Source: Oleispira sp036960605
GTDB lineage: Bacteria > Pseudomonadota > Gammaproteobacteria > Pseudomonadales > Oceanobacteraceae
Reading direction: 5' to 3'
NCBI GenBank assembly: GCA_036960605.1
Contig: JBALXI010000001.1
Coordinates: forward strand, 62,001 to 126,000
DNA length: 64,000 bases
The notes below the pieces were generated by a model, which worked only from the letters and a program-made list of their open reading frames with translations, searched no databases and was not told the DNA's origin. A program made the translations under genes and the position numbers. Shown here piece by piece: positions 52,088 through 60,943 of the stretch; positions within the stretch are counted from its first letter, which is position 1, and every line of letters begins with the position of its first letter.

Positions 52088-54055
52088 TTGTTTATATTTC
52101 GAATTGTTTTTCTCTTGTTGGTATTGATGACGAGTGTTCATGCAACCACGGTTGCTGTGCCAATGGATGAAAAAATTCCCCTTGGTGCAGACTATTCTTT
52201 GAAATCGATTTCGGCTTCGACGGTATCTAACCCCTCTCTTGCTGATTCTCCTAAAATGAATGCCGCTTTCTCTTATCAAGGGTCGGCAGGTATAGAGGGA
52301 GTCTCACAGCCTGTTTTATTATTGCGTTTATCGTTTACAGATCAGGAATTTAGCTATACGCGCAGTGAATTTCAGAATCTTATCTTTTCCACCGCCGCAG
52401 GCGCTAGTAGTGTCGCGCAGTACTATTTGGAAAATTCTTATCAGCAATTTCATATTCAGCCGGCACAGGAGTCTCAGGGTGTAGTCAATGACGGTATTAT
52501 TGATGTTCGCTTACCTTACGCTCACCCTAACTTTGGCGAAAGCTACGGTGCTAGAAGCCAAGACTTGGTGCGTGATGCATTAGCCCAAGTTGATGACTAT
52601 ATCGATTTAAAAACTTTTGATCGTAATAATGATGCGCTGCTCAGTTCAAGTGAATTGGCGATTGTGTTGATGGTTGCGGGTTATGAAAATGCCTACGGCG
52701 GTAGCTCGGCGCCAGAACCCAGGGTATGGGCACATAAATCGGCTATTTCCGGAGTATCACTGGATGGTATTGGCCTGACGGGTTTTGCTATGTTTGGTGA
52801 GCAGCACCAGAATCATTTAGCGACAATTGGCATAATTAGCCATGAAATGGGGCATCTGTTATTTGCTTTGCCTGATCTCTATGATCGTCAGGGAGATTCA
52901 AATGGTATTGGACGCTGGGGTTTGATGGGGTTAGGTAGTTGGAATAGTCATGGTGGTTATTCAGGCAGCTCTCCTGCGCATATGATGGCATGGTCAAAGG
53001 CGAAGGCTGGTTTCTTGCAGCCTGATGACGTGATGGGTGATGAGTTGGAGTTTAACCTAGCCAGTGTGACTCATGCTCCCGAGGTGATGCGTGTTTGGTT
53101 GGATCCATTTCGTCATGGCGAGCACTTTTTATTAGAGTATCGCCAGCAGTCAAATCTAGACAGTGCATTGCCGGGCGAGGGTTTGCTGATTTCTCATGTT
53201 GATGACTGGGTAGGGTATGGCAATTCGGGGCCACAAAATGATGTGGAGGAACATAAATTGGTCGATATTGAAGAGGCTGATGGGCGAAGTGATCTAGATA
53301 ACTTAGAAAATCGTGGCGACCGCTTAGATGTTTATAATGATGCCTACGGTCAGGATTATTTTGGTTCGTCATCGTTTCCTGCCAGCTTGGATTATCACGG
53401 TAATGTGAGTGGCGTTGAGATTTCAAATATACGGGTAGGAGATAAGGCCCAGGGAACGATTACGCTTCCTTATCAGGAATTAGGCGATAACCTAGGTTAC
53501 GATACTAAGGTGGGTGTGTCGTGGGGCGTAAGTGGGAGGCAGGCTCAAAGTTTAATTGCATTGCCTTTGTCGCAGGATTTATCTTGGGCGCACGGAGTTG
53601 ATATCTTTAGCCCAGGGGAGGGCCAATTAAATGTTTCGATATACGCTCACCTAGTTGGCGGCCAAGTGACCGGAGAAGTTTATGCAACTCAAATACGTTC
53701 AGTATCGAGAGGTTGGAATCGGATTTCTTTTACTGAGCGGGTCGATTTAAGTGCTTATACGCAAGTCTATTTGCAGGTGACTGTACAAACGAGTACAGAG
53801 CGTCCTTTCAGTATTGATAGCAAGAGTATTGCTAGTGGTCAGAGTTATACTGAATCCAATGGAGTTTATCAGGCCGTCAATTTTGATTATAATCAGAGAT
53901 TGTTGGTGGCCAATCAACCTCAAGCCTTTAATTATCAGGTTCCTAAGGCGGTAGAATTTTCACCACCGGCGACAAATCGATCTTCGGGTGGCGGCAATTG
54001 GTTTTCAATGTTTTCATTCTCCTTGTTATTACTCAGTCTTAGAGTTCGCAGATAA
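52088..54055 (+). CDS. M6-family metalloprotease with GlyGly-CTERM anchor
   Basis: 655 residues. A signal peptide (about 1-19, ending SVHA) is only complete if translation starts at TTG 52088, which has AGG nine bases upstream. The zinc motif H252-E-M-G-H256 is followed by LPDLYDRQG and GRWGLMGLGSW; an EF-hand-like DRNNDALLSSSE precedes it. The last 24 residues, SSGGGNWFSMFSFSLLLLSLRVRR, form a GlyGly-CTERM tail: Gly run, hydrophobic span, basic end. M6 peptidases are secreted proteases; the tail predicts processing by rhombosortase, whose gene is next. Confidence 0.9.
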   Translation: MFIFRIVFLLLVLMTSVHATTVAVPMDEKIPLGADYSLKSISASTVSNPSLADSPKMNAAFSYQGSAGIEGVSQPVLLLRLSFTDQEFSYTRSEFQNLIFSTAAGASSVAQYYLENSYQQFHIQPAQESQGVVNDGIIDVRLPYAHPNFGESYGARSQDLVRDALAQVDDYIDLKTFDRNNDALLSSSELAIVLMVAGYENAYGGSSAPEPRVWAHKSAISGVSLDGIGLTGFAMFGEQHQNHLATIGIISHEMGHLLFALPDLYDRQGDSNGIGRWGLMGLGSWNSHGGYSGSSPAHMMAWSKAKAGFLQPDDVMGDELEFNLASVTHAPEVMRVWLDPFRHGEHFLLEYRQQSNLDSALPGEGLLISHVDDWVGYGNSGPQNDVEEHKLVDIEEADGRSDLDNLENRGDRLDVYNDAYGQDYFGSSSFPASLDYHGNVSGVEISNIRVGDKAQGTITLPYQELGDNLGYDTKVGVSWGVSGRQAQSLIALPLSQDLSWAHGVDIFSPGEGQLNVSIYAHLVGGQVTGEVYATQIRSVSRGWNRISFTERVDLSAYTQVYLQVTVQTSTERPFSIDSKSIASGQSYTESNGVYQAVNFDYNQRLLVANQPQAFNYQVPKAVEFSPPATNRSSGGGNWFSMFSFSLLLLSLRVRR

Positions 54056-54065
54056 ACCTAGAAGC

Positions 54066-54099
54066 TAAGCCTAGCGTTGGCTTATAATCATTTTATTTT
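54066..54099 (+). terminator. Weak hairpin between the protease and rhombosortase genes
   Basis: TAAGCC (54066-54071) and GGCTTA (54079-54084) flank a 7-base loop and are followed by a T-rich stretch TAATCATTTTATTTT. It could partially terminate protease transcripts and lower rhombosortase expression. The short stem keeps confidence low. Confidence 0.4.
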
Positions 54100-54110
54100 A
54101 GGAGCGCAGG

Positions 54111-54701
54111 ATGCGCGATTATCTGTTTTATCTGCTGTTACTCATTCTTATTGTTGTTCTTACCCTGCTAGAACCCATTAGTTCGGATTGGTTGATGTTC
54201 GATCGCGCAGCGATTGATAAGGGTCAAGTGTGGCGTTTATTCAGTGCGCACTTCGTCCATTTATCACCTACGCATATGTTCGGTAATGCGATGGGGATTG
54301 TATTGCTGGCTTATATAGCGGGCCGCGATCTTAATAATTTAGTCGGGCTGTTATTGCTTGCTTGGTGTGTGCTGGTGGTGGGTTTTGGCTTGTATTGGTA
54401 TGCCGATTACCTACAGCGCTATGTTGGCCTATCTGGGGTTTTACATGGATTATTATTGGTCGCACCTTTTGTTTCGAAATTCTATAGTCGTCGCATTGCG
54501 GGCTGCTTTTTAGTGGTTATTGTTGCGAAAGTAATTTGGGAACAGTCTTCTTTTTATGATGATATGGCAATGGTGGGGATGATTGGTGGGCGTGTCGAAA
54601 CGAATGCACACTTGCTGGGAACGATTGCTGGTTTGGTATTTTTGATGGTTTATTATTTGAAGCAGTATGTTGATTTGGGGAAGGTTAATGGCGGGGAGTG
54701 A
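54111..54701 (+). CDS. rrtA: Rhombosortase (rhomboid-family GlyGly-CTERM protease)
   Basis: 196 residues, about six hydrophobic helices. The rhomboid serine motif is GLSGVLHG with S108, the paired histidine H167 lies in NAHLLGTIAG, and HFVHLSPTHMFGNAMG contributes the oxyanion region. Rhombosortases are the rhomboid branch that recognises GlyGly-CTERM proteins; the immediately upstream M6 protease carries such a tail. AGGAG six bases before the ATG is strong. The 3' end overlaps the NUDIX start by 14 bases. Confidence 0.9.
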   Translation: MRDYLFYLLLLILIVVLTLLEPISSDWLMFDRAAIDKGQVWRLFSAHFVHLSPTHMFGNAMGIVLLAYIAGRDLNNLVGLLLLAWCVLVVGFGLYWYADYLQRYVGLSGVLHGLLLVAPFVSKFYSRRIAGCFLVVIVAKVIWEQSSFYDDMAMVGMIGGRVETNAHLLGTIAGLVFLMVYYLKQYVDLGKVNGGE

Positions 54702-55260
54702 TACGAAAGGCGTCGTGGGAATAAAAAGCCCTTGGCAAACGTTGAATCGTGAAGTGAAGTATGACAATCCTTGGATCCGGGTAGAAGAGCACCAGGTTAT
54801 AAATCCCTCCGGGGGAGCGGGCATTTACGGTACGGTCAATTTTAAAAATCGTGCGGTTGCCATTGTTGCGCTGTTTGAAAATGGTGATACTTTATTAGTC
54901 GGACAATTTCGCTATCCGTTACAGCAATATCATTGGGAATTACCGATGGGGGGGGCGCCTGACGATGAGTCAGCCTTGGCTTGTGCGCAGAGAGAATTGC
55001 AAGAAGAGACAGGTTATAGTGCCAATAAGTGGCAGTCCATATTATCAATGCATTTGAGTAACTCAATCACTCAAGAACAGGGTTTTACCTTTATTGCTGA
55101 AGATTTGTCCGAAGGTGAAATGTCTCTTGAGGAAACTGAAGACATTACCTTGCAGCGTTTGCCGTTTGAGCAAGTATTTCAGCAAGTAATGTCAGGTGAA
55201 ATAACGGATGCAATGACTGTTGCTTCAATACTGAAAGTGCGCTTGCTGGGGCTGGCTTAG
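54688..55260 (+). CDS. NUDIX hydrolase, ADP-ribose pyrophosphatase-like
   Basis: 190 residues with a complete Nudix box: GGAPDDESALACAQRELQEETGY follows the GX5EX7REUXEEXGU rule. WIRVEEHQVI and VGQFRYPLQQYHWELPMGG resemble ADP-sugar pyrophosphatases (NudF-type). The frame opens at 54667, but ATG 54688 has GGAAGG upstream and the usual start; it overlaps the rhombosortase stop. Cytoplasmic; converges with the AraC gene 2 bases later. Confidence 0.9.
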   Translation: MAGSDTKGVVGIKSPWQTLNREVKYDNPWIRVEEHQVINPSGGAGIYGTVNFKNRAVAIVALFENGDTLLVGQFRYPLQQYHWELPMGGAPDDESALACAQRELQEETGYSANKWQSILSMHLSNSITQEQGFTFIAEDLSEGEMSLEETEDITLQRLPFEQVFQQVMSGEITDAMTVASILKVRLLGLA

Positions 55261-55262
55261 CC

Positions 55263-56330
55263 TTAGCCTGTGTTGGCAACAACCGATAGCATCGGGATGT
55301 TTTCTACGCTGCTTTGAGTTTTTTGCTTATTACGATATTGGGCAGGGCTATCTTGAGTTTGCTTAATAAAAATTCGATCAAGAGTGCGACGTCCAGATAA
55401 GCCTAGCTGCAGAGCAATTTGCTCAATGTTGAGCTCGCTATCTAACAACAGTTGCTTTGCCTTATGGACACGACATTCTGTAATAACTTGCTTTAGTGAC
55501 GTATTTTCTTTTTGCAGATGTCTGTTCAAGGTACGGGCGCTAATATGAAAGTGTTCAGCCACTATTTGCTGATTCGCTTTCAGGCTGAGTTTCTCTTGCT
55601 CTAAAGCGCGTTTAATTCGTTCTGCAAGAGAGCCTGAGCGAGTGAGTTTTTTGTATTGCTCTTCTACATCTCGTTTGATCATGTTGAGGATGTGGGGGTT
55701 GGTATTATGCAACCCTTGATCTAAATATTTTGCCTGAAATTTAATCGAGCATTCCGTCGAATTGAAGGCAATATCGGTTTTCCAAAAGTGCGTGTAATCT
55801 GCGGCATAGCTTGGCTGCGGGAAAGGAAGGTCGATGCCGGTCAAGCTCATTTCATTACCGCAAAGTTGTTTTAGCCAGCCGAGTATTATGCCAACGAGTA
55901 ATTCGCTGCGGTAGCGTTCTTGAGATAAGTAACTTTGCTCGCTAACGGGCAGTTTAACCTTGATGATGTTGTCTCGAGTGCGGGTAATATTAATTTCTAG
56001 ATTATCGCTCAGTAAGGCAGAGAATTTCTCTAGATAGTATAAGGCTTCGCGTAGAGTATTAGAGCACAAGAACAAGTGCTGTAATTGACAACTGCTTTGG
56101 GCAACCGCTTTTTGTGCTGAAAATACGCACAAAGAATTTAAATGAGATGAGCGAATTAGATTGCTGATTAATACGTCAGCATCTTGAGTCGGTATTCTTG
56201 CATCTGGGTCTTTTAATAACTTCATCAGGCGCACATCTATGGCCGAGGCAGGCTCGGATGAAATGGCTTTATTATTCGCAGCATCAAGGAGAGGGCGAAT
56301 AAGTGCTACTGATATAGAACTTTGAATCAT
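55263..56330 (-). CDS. AraC-family transcriptional regulator
   Basis: 355 residues. The N-terminal half (Arabinose_bd-like) is a ligand or oligomerisation domain; the C-terminal ~100 residues form the double HTH: IVAEHFHISARTLNRHLQKENTSLKQVI and IEQIALQLGLSGRRTLDRIFIKQTQDSPAQYR. Effector is unknown. It is divergent from the hybrid kinase gene, and inverted repeats in the shared upstream region could be its sites, though the kinase has its own route too. Confidence 0.9.
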   Translation of the reverse strand: MIQSSISVALIRPLLDAANNKAISSEPASAIDVRLMKLLKDPDARIPTQDADVLISNLIRSSHLNSLCVFSAQKAVAQSSCQLQHLFLCSNTLREALYYLEKFSALLSDNLEINITRTRDNIIKVKLPVSEQSYLSQERYRSELLVGIILGWLKQLCGNEMSLTGIDLPFPQPSYAADYTHFWKTDIAFNSTECSIKFQAKYLDQGLHNTNPHILNMIKRDVEEQYKKLTRSGSLAERIKRALEQEKLSLKANQQIVAEHFHISARTLNRHLQKENTSLKQVITECRVHKAKQLLLDSELNIEQIALQLGLSGRRTLDRIFIKQTQDSPAQYRNKQKTQSSVENIPMLSVVANTG

Positions 56331-56475
56331 GATGATCGGTTCGCTATTATTATTTTTAGTAGTCGGGAACTAAAGCAATTTAAATGCCAGTATTTTAATG
56401 ATGTTATACATTGAGCAATGAAGGGCTATAATACTGATCTATAATGCTATAGTCGTAACGCTTTTTAGATTGGGT

Positions 56476-56511
56476 GTTACCTAGGGTAACGGAAGATGAT
56501 TTGGAGTAACA
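56476..56511. promoter_or_regulatory. Inverted repeats between the AraC gene and the hybrid kinase
   Basis: GTTACC-TAG-GGTAAC (56476-56490) is a perfect 6-bp inverted repeat, and GTGTTAC (56474-56480) also pairs with GTAACAC at 56505-56511. The cluster lies 16-50 bases before the kinase start, where a regulator would overlap its promoter. Binding by the adjacent AraC protein is an inference. Confidence 0.45.
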
Positions 56512-56526
56512 CTTTGGGGGAAAGAT

Positions 56527-58866
56527 TTGCTATTAATTAGACGGATTTTTATTGTATTTATTCTACTAGCTAATGGAATAAATACGCAGGCTAATGAGGT
56601 TTCTCAACAGCCATCTATAAAGGTTGAACATCTTGAATACCTGCTTGAAGATCAAGTTAGTTATGACTTTTCTCGAGTTAAAGGTTTTGATCACTCGCGC
56701 TGGCTCCCTGCGACTCACTTCCCGTTAAATTTAGGGAATTTAGAGCAAGGTGCCTGGGGGCGGTTCACATTAAGCAATGTTGAAAATGTTCGGCTTGAGC
56801 GAATGTTAGAGTTTGCTAATCCACGCTTGCATCGCTTATCTATTTATATTGAAAGCTCTACCGGTAATCATGAAGAATGGCGGTTAGGGAGTTATTTGCC
56901 TTTTAAAGAGCGAGAGATTCTATTTCGAAATTTTGCGCTTCCGCTGATATTGCAGCCGAAAGAAAAACTGGTGGTTTATTTTCGGGCTCAATCTAATGTC
57001 GGTGTGTTGCTTCCTATTTATGTGCATAAAGAAGGCGAATTTTGGCGATTGGCGAATAATGAGAACCTAGCGTATGGATTTTACTTCGGTATTTTAATCA
57101 TGTTTGTGATTTTTAATATCAGCTTGTATCTTGCTCGAAATAATTATTTATTTATTTTATTGGCCATTGATTTGTCTGTTTTCGCTTTGATGTTTGCCAA
57201 TCACTTGGGGTTGAATTTTGAATATCTTTGGCCCGTCGATCCTCAGTTTAATTATTTGGCGAGTTTGTTCTTAGGTTATATCGTCATTCTTACTGCAAAT
57301 ATATTTACGTGGCATTTTCTACGCTTGGAATACTCTGAAAAATTACAGGGCATATATTATTGTTTTAATGTAATAGCGCTGGTTGGGATTGTATTGCTCT
57401 GGCTAGTCCCTGCGGAATTATCAAGTTTTATTTGTGCCATTTTAGGCATTGCGATTGCGCTTTATTTGTCTGCTTTAACCACTGTAAACCGGTACCAGTA
57501 TGCTGAATATGCTTCTTATTATATCTTCAGTTATGCTATTGCTGCCATTGCTACCTGTGTCTATATCGCCCATAAGCTAGCATTACTACCGACTAATTTT
57601 TTAACCAGTTATAGCATTGGCGGTAGCATTTTATTGCAAGCCATTGTTTTAACCTGCATCTTGCTTGAGCGTAAAAAAGTAGTAGAGAAAGTCGTGGGTT
57701 TCCAATCTCCGGACCAAGCTGCGCCTAACTCTGCTAAAGATTGGATTGCTCAGTTTAGTCATGAAGTACGAACGCCACTCAATGGTATTATCGGCATGGT
57801 CGATTTGCTCAAAGAGACGCCTTTGAATCCAACGCAATATGGTTATATACGCACCTTGTCATCATCAGGAGAATACTTGCTGGATTTGGTGAGTGATGAA
57901 CTAGATTATGGCAACCTTTCTCGTGGCGTCGTTGAATTAAATGAAGGCCCCTTCAATTTAGAATTATTATGTAAGCAATGTTGTAATATGCTCGAGCAGC
58001 AAGCAGGTGAAAATCAGGTTGCTATTGAACTCAATTTTTCACCGCTGATGCCACTAAACTTTTATGGTGATGAAAAATGTTTAAAGCAAATTATTATTAA
58101 TTTGTTAAATAATTCAATTAAGTTTACTCGTGAAGGAAGGGTGGTGGTTAGTGCTGAATATTCTAAATCGAATAATTTAATACTGTCAGTTTGGGATGAT
58201 GGCATCGGTATTACAAAGCAGCAGCAGTTGAAAATTTTTGAACGTTTTAGTCAGGTCGATTCGTCTGTCTATTCTCGTTATGGTGGTAGTGGCTTAGGCT
58301 TGGCTATTTGTCGTCAATTGGCAAATTTAATGGGTGGAAAAATAACGGTTGATAGTCGGGTAGGTAAGTATTGTAGCTTTATTGTTGAGCTACCTTTGGC
58401 TCGTCATGAACAAGCAGAGGATGTTGTTGAAAAATCTGTGATTATTGAGTCGAAAAAATTAACGGCTGCGTTGCCGTCTAATCGAGAACTCGTCGTTTTA
58501 GGGGTTGATGATAATGAAATTAACCGTCGAGTCTTGAACGCCATGCTGAAAAAACTGGGTCATCGCATGATTGAGGCGAGGAGTGGGCAGCAAGCTATTG
58601 ATATCGTACGCTCGGGAGAATCGCTGGATTTGATTCTGATGGATTGTGAGATGCCTGGTATGAATGGTTTCGAGGCGACTGAAGTTGTTCGTAAGTGGCA
58701 ATATGCTCAAGCCAGCGCGGCTTGCCCTATTGTCGCCTTAACGGCGCATGTATTAACTGAACATATTGAGCAGTGTCTAGCAGCAGGCATGGATGCGCAC
58801 TTAAGCAAGCCTTTGCACTTGAGTGAATTAAGAGAGTTGTTGGAATCGTTGGAAGCTGATAATTAA
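56527..58866 (+). CDS. Hybrid sensor histidine kinase with 7TMR-DISM input and receiver domain
   Basis: 779 residues. A signal peptide and a 7TMR-DISMED2-type periplasmic domain (about 25-165) lead into seven hydrophobic helices (about 180-385). The HisKA motif FSHEVRTPLNG has H412; the HATPase has NLLNNSIKFT and GGSGLGLAICRQL; the C-terminal receiver (about 655-775) has VDDNEIN and phospho-acceptor D706 in LMDCEMPGMNG. The start is TTG 56527, the only codon that preserves the leader, with GGGGGA five bases upstream. No separate regulator adjoins, so output may go through a phosphotransfer protein. Confidence 0.93.
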   Translation: MLLIRRIFIVFILLANGINTQANEVSQQPSIKVEHLEYLLEDQVSYDFSRVKGFDHSRWLPATHFPLNLGNLEQGAWGRFTLSNVENVRLERMLEFANPRLHRLSIYIESSTGNHEEWRLGSYLPFKEREILFRNFALPLILQPKEKLVVYFRAQSNVGVLLPIYVHKEGEFWRLANNENLAYGFYFGILIMFVIFNISLYLARNNYLFILLAIDLSVFALMFANHLGLNFEYLWPVDPQFNYLASLFLGYIVILTANIFTWHFLRLEYSEKLQGIYYCFNVIALVGIVLLWLVPAELSSFICAILGIAIALYLSALTTVNRYQYAEYASYYIFSYAIAAIATCVYIAHKLALLPTNFLTSYSIGGSILLQAIVLTCILLERKKVVEKVVGFQSPDQAAPNSAKDWIAQFSHEVRTPLNGIIGMVDLLKETPLNPTQYGYIRTLSSSGEYLLDLVSDELDYGNLSRGVVELNEGPFNLELLCKQCCNMLEQQAGENQVAIELNFSPLMPLNFYGDEKCLKQIIINLLNNSIKFTREGRVVVSAEYSKSNNLILSVWDDGIGITKQQQLKIFERFSQVDSSVYSRYGGSGLGLAICRQLANLMGGKITVDSRVGKYCSFIVELPLARHEQAEDVVEKSVIIESKKLTAALPSNRELVVLGVDDNEINRRVLNAMLKKLGHRMIEARSGQQAIDIVRSGESLDLILMDCEMPGMNGFEATEVVRKWQYAQASAACPIVALTAHVLTEHIEQCLAAGMDAHLSKPLHLSELRELLESLEADN

Positions 58867-58928
58867 GAGCACTGAGGTAAAGTTTGAGTCTGATTGTTAA
58901 TACTCAGCCGCAGTGCCCGAATCTTATT

Positions 58929-59675
58929 TTAAAATTCCCAGTTCGCCCCAAAGCTGATGTTTTGCAAGCGAGTGCGCGGCATGTCGCCACTGCTGATGGC
59001 GGTACTTTCTAGTTCAGCGCGTAATGACAGTTGAGGGATTGGGAAGTAGATAAAGCCACCGCCGGAAATAGCGTTCACCGCAGAAGTTTGGGTATCTGTT
59101 ACGTCGGTACGAACGATATTACCATCTTTGTCGGCGGTAATTTTGATTGTTTTATAATCAGCTACCCAGGCAAAAAAACCTGTTTTAACAAAAAAATCTA
59201 AGTTGTCTAAAATAGGGAAACGGTAGCGTAAATTAATCAGTCCGCCTTCGGGGGTGAATTCGCTGATACCAGAAAAGCTGCTCGAGCCTTTACTATTATA
59301 AGTGTCTTTCCCGTCGACAACGACGGTAGCATCGCCCAATTGACCATGGCTGATCGTGCCGTGGCCAGCATCTTTAAAAGATATATTATTTCTGCTGGTA
59401 TCGACATTAATTGCTGTTGGGTCGTTATAGCGTGTTGCACCGAAATTAACGTATGCAAATTCTAAACTGATGCGTGAGGTAACGTGGGCCCCTGTTAAAA
59501 TTTTAAAACTCGAACTTGTTTTGTCGGCATCGAGAGAGCTTGAGATACCCGAGTAAGCACCAATAAAACCACCTTCGGTTGCAAAAGTACTTGCGCTTAA
59601 TGTTAAGGCCATTAATACGGCGGGTATTTGAAGTAGGCGATGACGAATATAAGAGGGTTGGTCGCTTGCAAGCAT
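58929..59675 (-). CDS. Outer-membrane beta-barrel protein
   Basis: 248 residues. A signal peptide (about 1-32, ending TFA) leads to GGFIGAYSGISS and alternating strands (ISLEFAYVNFGAT; GGLINLRYRFPILDNLDFFVKTGFFAWVADY), with a terminal strand ending ISFGANWEF, whose C-terminal Phe is a barrel-assembly signal. It resembles small 8-stranded OmpA-like or OmpW-type barrels. No periplasmic extension is visible. Convergent with the hybrid kinase. Confidence 0.82.
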   Translation of the reverse strand: MLASDQPSYIRHRLLQIPAVLMALTLSASTFATEGGFIGAYSGISSSLDADKTSSSFKILTGAHVTSRISLEFAYVNFGATRYNDPTAINVDTSRNNISFKDAGHGTISHGQLGDATVVVDGKDTYNSKGSSSFSGISEFTPEGGLINLRYRFPILDNLDFFVKTGFFAWVADYKTIKITADKDGNIVRTDVTDTQTSAVNAISGGGFIYFPIPQLSLRAELESTAISSGDMPRTRLQNISFGANWEF

Positions 59676-59885
59676 GGGTGAGTCGTCCAGTCTTTATGAT
59701 TTATTTTTTTGTTTATTTAACCAGAAATGAAACGCTGGGCACAGTCTTAAAGTGATTTGCAGGATAAATAGCGGTAGGGAGGCCTGTGTTTTACATAATC
59801 TTTAGTTGGTTGAAGGTGATAAAGGGATGAGAGTCTATGGAAGACTTTGGATATCCATCCCTTTTATAGGAAACATTATTGCCAG

Positions 59886-60758
59886 CTAGAGCGCGGCAAT
59901 GGATCCTTTCAAGTGAGGCTTGATGCCGGATTTATCACGTAAATCAAATTCGATAGCATGTGTTTGCATCTCATAGTTCAATTGAATCGATGTCGGTAAA
60001 AAAACAGGCAGTTTAAAATCAACAATTACTTTGCATGCTTCACTATCGAGCTTGTTATAAAGGGCAGCAACAATGCGGGCTTTACTCCACATGCCGTGTG
60101 CAATATGACCTTTAAAGCCAAACAGTTTGGCACTGAGTGAAAACAAATGTATAGGGTTCGAATCACCAGAGACTAAGGCATAGCGACGGCCTAAGTCTGA
60201 CGATAAGTGCCAAAACTCTTTGTAAGGGTATTCTGGTAAAGTACTTGGTTCACTACTTTTAGCCGCCGATGGTATGTCGGTCTTTTGGCGAACGAGGTTG
60301 GTGCTGATGCTTTCCCATACTAGCTCACCGCTAATGTGAACTTCACTTTTAATATCGATATCATAGCCTTTGTCGTTCTTTCTTATGTCAGAAAAGAAGC
60401 AGGTGATATCCATTTCCTCAAGAATGTTGATTGCTCTGTGCTGGGTGATCTCATTGCGTACATGCACTAGACCCATCACTGCAAAAGGGAAATCGCGCAG
60501 CAACATCAATTCTAAATGCAGTGGGAAGGCTAGTAGATGGGGGAAGGTCATTGGCAGTTGGTTGTTGTTTTTCTTAAAACCACAGACCTCGGCATATTTG
60601 GCAACTTTTTTAGCATCCGCGCAAATGTTGCTGAGTGTAATGCTGGTGGTGGGTAGCTTAGGTGCGCTGGCTTTAATGGCCTTTGAGAATAATGCACGAC
60701 GATATTGGTTGAGTGTGCTGGGTGTTTCATTTAACTGCACGCGTGTTGATTGGTTCAT
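59886..60758 (-). CDS. MaoC-like acyl dehydratase
   Basis: 290 residues. The C-terminal MaoC (hotdog) motif GDSNPIHLFSLSAKLFGFKGHIAHGMW carries the hydratase Asp and His; the N-terminal half (about 30-180) is a second degenerate hotdog (KVAKYAEVCGF, FAVMGLVHVRNEI). This double-hotdog layout matches fungal/peroxisomal-type enoyl-CoA hydratases and related bacterial proteins in lipid metabolism. ATG 60758 has AGGA six bases upstream. It is divergent from an AraC regulator that may control it. Confidence 0.85.
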   Translation of the reverse strand: MNQSTRVQLNETPSTLNQYRRALFSKAIKASAPKLPTTSITLSNICADAKKVAKYAEVCGFKKNNNQLPMTFPHLLAFPLHLELMLLRDFPFAVMGLVHVRNEITQHRAINILEEMDITCFFSDIRKNDKGYDIDIKSEVHISGELVWESISTNLVRQKTDIPSAAKSSEPSTLPEYPYKEFWHLSSDLGRRYALVSGDSNPIHLFSLSAKLFGFKGHIAHGMWSKARIVAALYNKLDSEACKVIVDFKLPVFLPTSIQLNYEMQTHAIEFDLRDKSGIKPHLKGSIAAL

Positions 60759-60943
60759 GGTATATCCTAGTGAATCTGTACATGGCGAGTTTAGAATTAT
60801 AATTAGGACTCAGTCTAAACCGCTTAGGAGTGAGGCCATTGGCTGCAATTGCTTACTAATAGCGTCAGATTGGTCAATCAATGCTTGCAGTCAGCGCCTG
60901 TTCTGGCAAAATCCTGATCTAATAATTTTTAAAAAATGAGCTT

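Noticed and set aside
58868..58918. GCACTG...CAGTGC with inner TGAGT/ACTCA between the hybrid kinase and the barrel gene
   Set aside because: A 6-bp outer stem spans about 40 bases; could be part of a terminator but pairing is too weak to claim.
60370..60939. 189-codon + frame antisense to the MaoC-like gene
   Set aside because: Lies on the opposite strand of a gene with clear MaoC motifs, has no start signal and no family resemblance.
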